From NCBI GenBank assembly GCA_937916565.1, contig CALFSR010000035.1, positions 1 through 16,766 on the forward strand: a DNA stretch of 16,766 nucleotides, given 5' to 3'. The stretch comes from an uncultured Bacillota bacterium (GTDB lineage: Bacteria; Bacillota; Limnochordia; Limnochordales; ZCTH02-B6). The notes under the pieces are model-generated. The model had not been told where the DNA came from. It did no database searches and worked only from the letters and a program-made list of their open reading frames with translations. Numbering within the stretch: position 1 is the stretch's first letter; each line of letters begins with the position of its first letter. Shown here in pieces: positions 13,477-16,766 of this stretch. The position numbers were made by a program, and so were the translations under genes.

Positions 13477-15413
13477 GCGAGCACCCGCGCGTCGCCCTGC
13501 CGCCGGGTGAACCCGATTTGGTCGAAGTATTCGAGCAGCGGCACGGCGTACTTCCGGCTCGTGCCGAGCATGTCCCGCAGCGCCGCTACGTCGATGGAGC
13601 CGTTCGCCATGATGTAGGCCTGCACCCGTTGCCGGATGTCGTCCATCACGCCCGAGGGAAACACAAGATCCCCGCTGACCTTGACCAGCTCACCCAGGTG
13701 GACGAGGCCGCCCAGCAGTTCCGCGTCGACACCGGGGAGCGCCGCGAGTTCGTCCCACACCGGTGGGGCGTAGGGGCTCTCCTGCAGCGCGGCGAATACG
13801 CGGGCGGCCGCCTCCCGCTGCGACGGTGCCAGCTGCACCCGGTGCCCGGGCAGCCGCAAGGTCGCGTCCTCCACCGCCACGGCGCCTTCCTGGGCAAGGA
13901 GAGGCAGCGCCTCGTCAAACAGGCGGGCGGGTATGCCGAGGCTCGTACGCACCGCTTCGCGGCCCGGACCCGGCCTCAGCGGGTAGCGGCGGTGATAGGC
14001 GGCCAGGTGCTCCCGCACGGCCGCGGCAAAGCTATCCCACGCGGGTTTGCTGATGACATAGGACGGCAGCGCCACGGCCTTGCCGCGGGCGACCAGTTCA
14101 CGGGCGGCGTCCTCGGCCGCCCGGGCCGCGATGGGCACCTCCCACCGGAGGTCGTCCCGGCCGATGATCCCCCTTTCGGCGACCGCAATGCCCACCAACC
14201 GTCCATACCCGGACGGATCGCCTTGCGCGACGTCCCGGCGAGCCCGCAGCAAATCCAAGTTCAGGCGCCGCTCCCGGGGCAGCCCGGGCAAACCGGCTTC
14301 GGGCCGGCGGGCGGGCAGGCGGAGACTGGGCAGCCGCACCCGCTCGGCGGCCGCATCGATCACCCGGCCGCCGCCGGCGGTTTCTTGCCGGGCCGGGTCC
14401 CGCAGGACGAAACGATCGCCGAACTGTACCGGGACGGGCTCGGCCAGCCATAGCTGCGCCAAGCCCTCCTGCCCGGGCATGGGCGGGTCCCCCTCCAACC
14501 AGCGGATGCGGCACGGGATTTCCGCCGCACCGGTGTACAGCATGAGCGACGCGAGGTCTTCCGGGATCCACTGGAGCCGGGGAAGCAGCCGCACCGCGGC
14601 GTTGATGACGGCGACGGGCCGGTGCTGGCCGGGGGCGCAGACGGCCGCGCCGCGCGCCAGGATGCCGGTGTCGATCCCGGCAAGGTTGACGGCCACCCGG
14701 GAGCCCGGTACAGCCTCCGGCACGGGGCGCTTGTGGGTCTGCAGCCCCCTCACCCGGGCTCGCCGGCCCGCGGGCAACACTTCGACCTCTTGGTCCACCC
14801 GCAGGCGCCCGCCCTCGAGGGTGCCGGTCACGACCGTGCCGGCGCCGCGGATGGAAAAGACCCGATCGACCCAAAGGCGCGGGCGCCCGCAATCGGCCGG
14901 CGGGGACATCCTGGCCAGGGAGTCGTCGATCTCTTGAACCAGTTTGTCCAGGCCTTCGCCGGTCGCCGCGGAGACCGGGATAATGGGCGCGCCGTCCAGC
15001 GCCGTGCCGCGCAGCCGCTCCCGCACCTCCTCCTGGACGAGCTCGAGCCATTCGTCGTCCACGAGATCCCGCTTGGTGAGGACGACGACGCCCCGGTCGA
15101 CGCCGAGCAGGTCGAGGATCTCCAAGTGCTCTTGAGACTGAGGCATCCATCCTTCGCTGGCCGCGACCACAAACAGCACGAGGCGTATGCCGCCCGCGCC
15201 GGCCAGCATGTTGCGGACGAAGCGGTGGTGGCCGGGCACATCGACGATCCCGGCTTCCCGGCCGGAGGGGAGCGTCAGCCAGGCAAACCCCAGGTCAATG
15301 GTCATGCCCCGGGCCTGCTCTTCCCGGAGGCGGTCGGGGTCGATGCCCGTGAGAACGCGGATGAGGGTGCTCTTGCCGTGGTCAATGTGGCCGGCGGTGC
15401 CTATGACGTACAC
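13470..15413 (-). CDS. selB: Selenocysteine-specific translation elongation factor SelB
   Basis: GTPase of 647 aa that brings Sec-tRNA-Sec to the ribosome at UGA codons followed by a SECIS hairpin. The G domain is clear: G1 GTAGHIDHGKST (5-16), switch RGMTIDLGFAWL (35-46), G3 DVPGHHRF (58-65) and a G4 variant TKRD (113-116). Beta-barrel domains follow (RIRGAGTVVTGT-like block FSIRGAGTVVTGTLEGG). The C-terminal third has the winged-helix repeats that bind SECIS RNA, ending with AALRDMLGTSRKYAVPLLEY and FDQIGFTRR. The frame stays open to 15911, but the family start is VYVIGTAGH: GTG at 15413 with GGAGG 7 nt upstream, inside the end of selA, with a 13-nt overlap. This points to translational coupling with selA. 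Length fits the family. Confidence 0.96.
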   Translation of the reverse strand: MYVIGTAGHIDHGKSTLIRVLTGIDPDRLREEQARGMTIDLGFAWLTLPSGREAGIVDVPGHHRFVRNMLAGAGGIRLVLFVVAASEGWMPQSQEHLEILDLLGVDRGVVVLTKRDLVDDEWLELVQEEVRERLRGTALDGAPIIPVSAATGEGLDKLVQEIDDSLARMSPPADCGRPRLWVDRVFSIRGAGTVVTGTLEGGRLRVDQEVEVLPAGRRARVRGLQTHKRPVPEAVPGSRVAVNLAGIDTGILARGAAVCAPGQHRPVAVINAAVRLLPRLQWIPEDLASLMLYTGAAEIPCRIRWLEGDPPMPGQEGLAQLWLAEPVPVQFGDRFVLRDPARQETAGGGRVIDAAAERVRLPSLRLPARRPEAGLPGLPRERRLNLDLLRARRDVAQGDPSGYGRLVGIAVAERGIIGRDDLRWEVPIAARAAEDAARELVARGKAVALPSYVISKPAWDSFAAAVREHLAAYHRRYPLRPGPGREAVRTSLGIPARLFDEALPLLAQEGAVAVEDATLRLPGHRVQLAPSQREAAARVFAALQESPYAPPVWDELAALPGVDAELLGGLVHLGELVKVSGDLVFPSGVMDDIRQRVQAYIMANGSIDVAALRDMLGTSRKYAVPLLEYFDQIGFTRRQGDARVLAH

Positions 15414-16766
15414 GCCATCGCCTCCAGGGCCCGCACCAGCCCCCGGGCCAGCGCCCCGTCCTGCGTAGGGTCCACGGCGCGCATATCCAAGAGGAGCACG
15501 CCCTCCTCGATCCTCCCGACGATGGGCGGATCCTGCCGCCGCAAGGCGCCGGCCAGAGCCTCCGGCGTGACCGGCCGTGCCGCGGCGCCCTTGGCGAAGC
15601 GCACCGCCACGGCGGCGCTCGGCTGCCCTTCGCCGGGGAGCGACCCGCCGCCCACGGTGGAGGAGGTGGCAACGACGGCCAGTTGGACGCCGGACCGGGC
15701 CAAGGCTTCCGCACCGGCGCCGAGCCGGGCGGCCACCGTCGCCCGCACCGCCTCGGCTCGAGCCATGAGTTCGCTTTGGGTCCGGGCAAGCATGCGGTAC
15801 ACCGGGATCTCCTCGATGGCGCCGTCCAAGTAGTGCTGCAGCGTCGCCTGCAGGGCAGCCAACGTCATCTTGTCGACCCGGACCGCCCTTGCCAGGGGGT
15901 GGCGGCGGCACCGCTCCACAAGCTCCCGCCGGCCGACGATGATGCCGGCCTGGGGACCGCCCAGCAGCTTGTCGCCGCTGAAGGTGACCAGGTCCGCGCC
16001 CGCGGCTACGGCCTCCTGCACGGTCGGTTCGTGGGCAAGGCCGTAGCGCTCGGTGGGCACCAGCACGCCGCTGCCCAGATCCTCGATCAGCACAAGCCCG
16101 CGGCGGTCGGCCAGGGCGGCCAGCTCCCGCGTGGACACGGACGCGGTGAAACCGACGACCCGGTAATTGCTGGGATGCACCTTGAGAATGGCGGCGGTCG
16201 CGCCGGTGACGGCCTGCTCGTAGTCGCGCAGGTGAGTCCGGTTGGTGGTGCCGACCTCCCGCAGCACGCAGCCGCTTTGCTCCATGACCTCCGGAATCCG
16301 AAAGGCGCCGCCGATCTCGATCATCTCGCCCCGGGAGATGACGACCTCCCGGCCCTTGGCGACAGCGCTGAGGGCGAGCAACACCGCGGCCGCGTTGTTG
16401 TTGACGACCATGGCGGCCTCGGCGCCCGTGAGGCGCACGAGCAGCATCTCCCCGTGGACGTGGCGAAAGCCGCGCCGGCCCGCGTCAACCTCGTACTCGA
16501 GGTTGCTGTAGCCGGCTGCCACCGTGCCAACGGCGGCGATGCTCGCGTCGCTGAGCGGGGCGCGGCCGAGGTTGGTGTGGAGCACAACGCCGGTCGCGTT
16601 GATGACGGGCGTGAGGAGCCGCCGCCGGAGGGCGTCCACGCTTATGGCCGCGGCGGCCACCACGTCCGCCGCGGCCACGGCACCCCCTCCGCCGGCGACG
16701 CGCTGGCGTGCGGCGTCGATGGCGGCGCGCACCGCGTCAACCACCAGCGGGCGGGGCAAGCCGGCC
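15401..16766 (-). CDS. selA: L-seryl-tRNA(Sec) selenium transferase SelA (partial, N-terminus off window)
   Basis: PLP enzyme that converts Ser-tRNA-Sec to Sec-tRNA-Sec using selenophosphate. About 455 residues are visible. Hallmarks: PVINATGVVLHTNLGRAPLS, YSNLEYEVDAGRRGFRH, VVNNNAAAVLLAL, GEMIEIGGAFRIPEVM, VGTTNRTHLRDYE, KVHPSNYRVVGF, IEDLGSG, and FSGDKLLGGPQAG, with the PLP lysine at 15968-15970. The C-terminus PIVGRIEEGVLLLDMRAVDP is also typical. A TTG at 16759 could start the frame, but SelA proteins usually have a longer N-terminal helical domain, so the true start is probably beyond the right edge. The stop overlaps selB. selD (selenophosphate synthase) is not in the window and may lie upstream. 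Confidence 0.96.
   Translation of the reverse strand, partial: AGLPRPLVVDAVRAAIDAARQRVAGGGGAVAAADVVAAAAISVDALRRRLLTPVINATGVVLHTNLGRAPLSDASIAAVGTVAAGYSNLEYEVDAGRRGFRHVHGEMLLVRLTGAEAAMVVNNNAAAVLLALSAVAKGREVVISRGEMIEIGGAFRIPEVMEQSGCVLREVGTTNRTHLRDYEQAVTGATAAILKVHPSNYRVVGFTASVSTRELAALADRRGLVLIEDLGSGVLVPTERYGLAHEPTVQEAVAAGADLVTFSGDKLLGGPQAGIIVGRRELVERCRRHPLARAVRVDKMTLAALQATLQHYLDGAIEEIPVYRMLARTQSELMARAEAVRATVAARLGAGAEALARSGVQLAVVATSSTVGGGSLPGEGQPSAAVAVRFAKGAAARPVTPEALAGALRRQDPPIVGRIEEGVLLLDMRAVDPTQDGALARGLVRALEAMACTS

Noticed and set aside
13474..13620. TGA of the 80-aa gene as a recoded Sec codon
   Set aside because: Translation past the TGA is merely the antisense of selB, without domain-like sequence, and no SECIS-like hairpin is evident just after it.
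15414..15911. N-terminal extension of SelB to 15911
   Set aside because: The extension is selA read in another frame; SelB family proteins start at the GTG at 15413, which has an ideal ribosome binding site.
1..16766. CRISPR arrays, insertion sequences, prophage or attachment sites
   Set aside because: No regularly spaced repeats, transposase or integrase motifs, or terminal inverted repeats were seen; tRNA-Sec is not flanked by a repeated 3' end within the window.

Overview
This is a gene-dense, very GC-rich bacterial window with strong AGGAGG-type ribosome binding sites and frequent GTG/TTG starts. The mix of genes (oligoendopeptidase F, a PhoB/PhoP-PhoR type two-component cluster, a bacterial selenocysteine system) and a Bacillus-style Pho box (TTACAN repeats, 11-bp period) suggest a high-GC member of the Bacillota, such as the Symbiobacteria, Thermaerobacter or Limnochordia lineages. 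That placement is inference; there is no rRNA or marker-gene evidence here. I see no mobile element, CRISPR array or clear sign of recent transfer.

Region 1 (1-5.8 kb) handles phosphate. On the minus strand, pstS (periplasmic phosphate-binding protein) is followed by pstC, which runs off the left edge. This PstC is the long type, with about 400 residues resembling a beta-propeller between its first membrane helix and the permease domain. Divergent from pstS is a PhoB/PhoP-like response regulator, with a Pho-box-like double repeat in the 405-nt gap between them. Convergent with it is a second OmpR-family regulator overlapping a membrane-free PAS histidine kinase. So two regulators sit beside one soluble kinase.

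Region 2 (5.8-9.6 kb) is a two-gene plus-strand operon coupled by an ATGA overlap. It encodes a PLP-dependent group II (aromatic-amino-acid type) decarboxylase and a secreted amidohydrolase of the N-acyl-D-amino-acid deacylase family, which carries an extra C-terminal beta-rich domain.

Region 3 (9.6-12.1 kb) holds minus-strand oligoendopeptidase F and a VOC-superfamily protein with a hairpin-rich leader.

Region 4 (12.1-16.8 kb) is a selenocysteine locus. tRNA-Sec (anticodon TCA, long variable arm, encoded CCA) has its own extended -10 promoter on the plus strand. Five nt beyond it, convergent, ends a two-helix membrane diguanylate cyclase. Then come an unrecognised 80-aa plus-strand gene with a structured leader, and the overlapping minus-strand pair selA-selB, with selA truncated at the right edge. 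SelA converts Ser-tRNA-Sec to Sec-tRNA-Sec and SelB delivers it to recoded UGA codons. selD and the target selenoproteins are not in the window. The least explained items are the 80-aa gene, the convergent tRNA-Sec/cyclase arrangement and the decarboxylase-deacylase pair.
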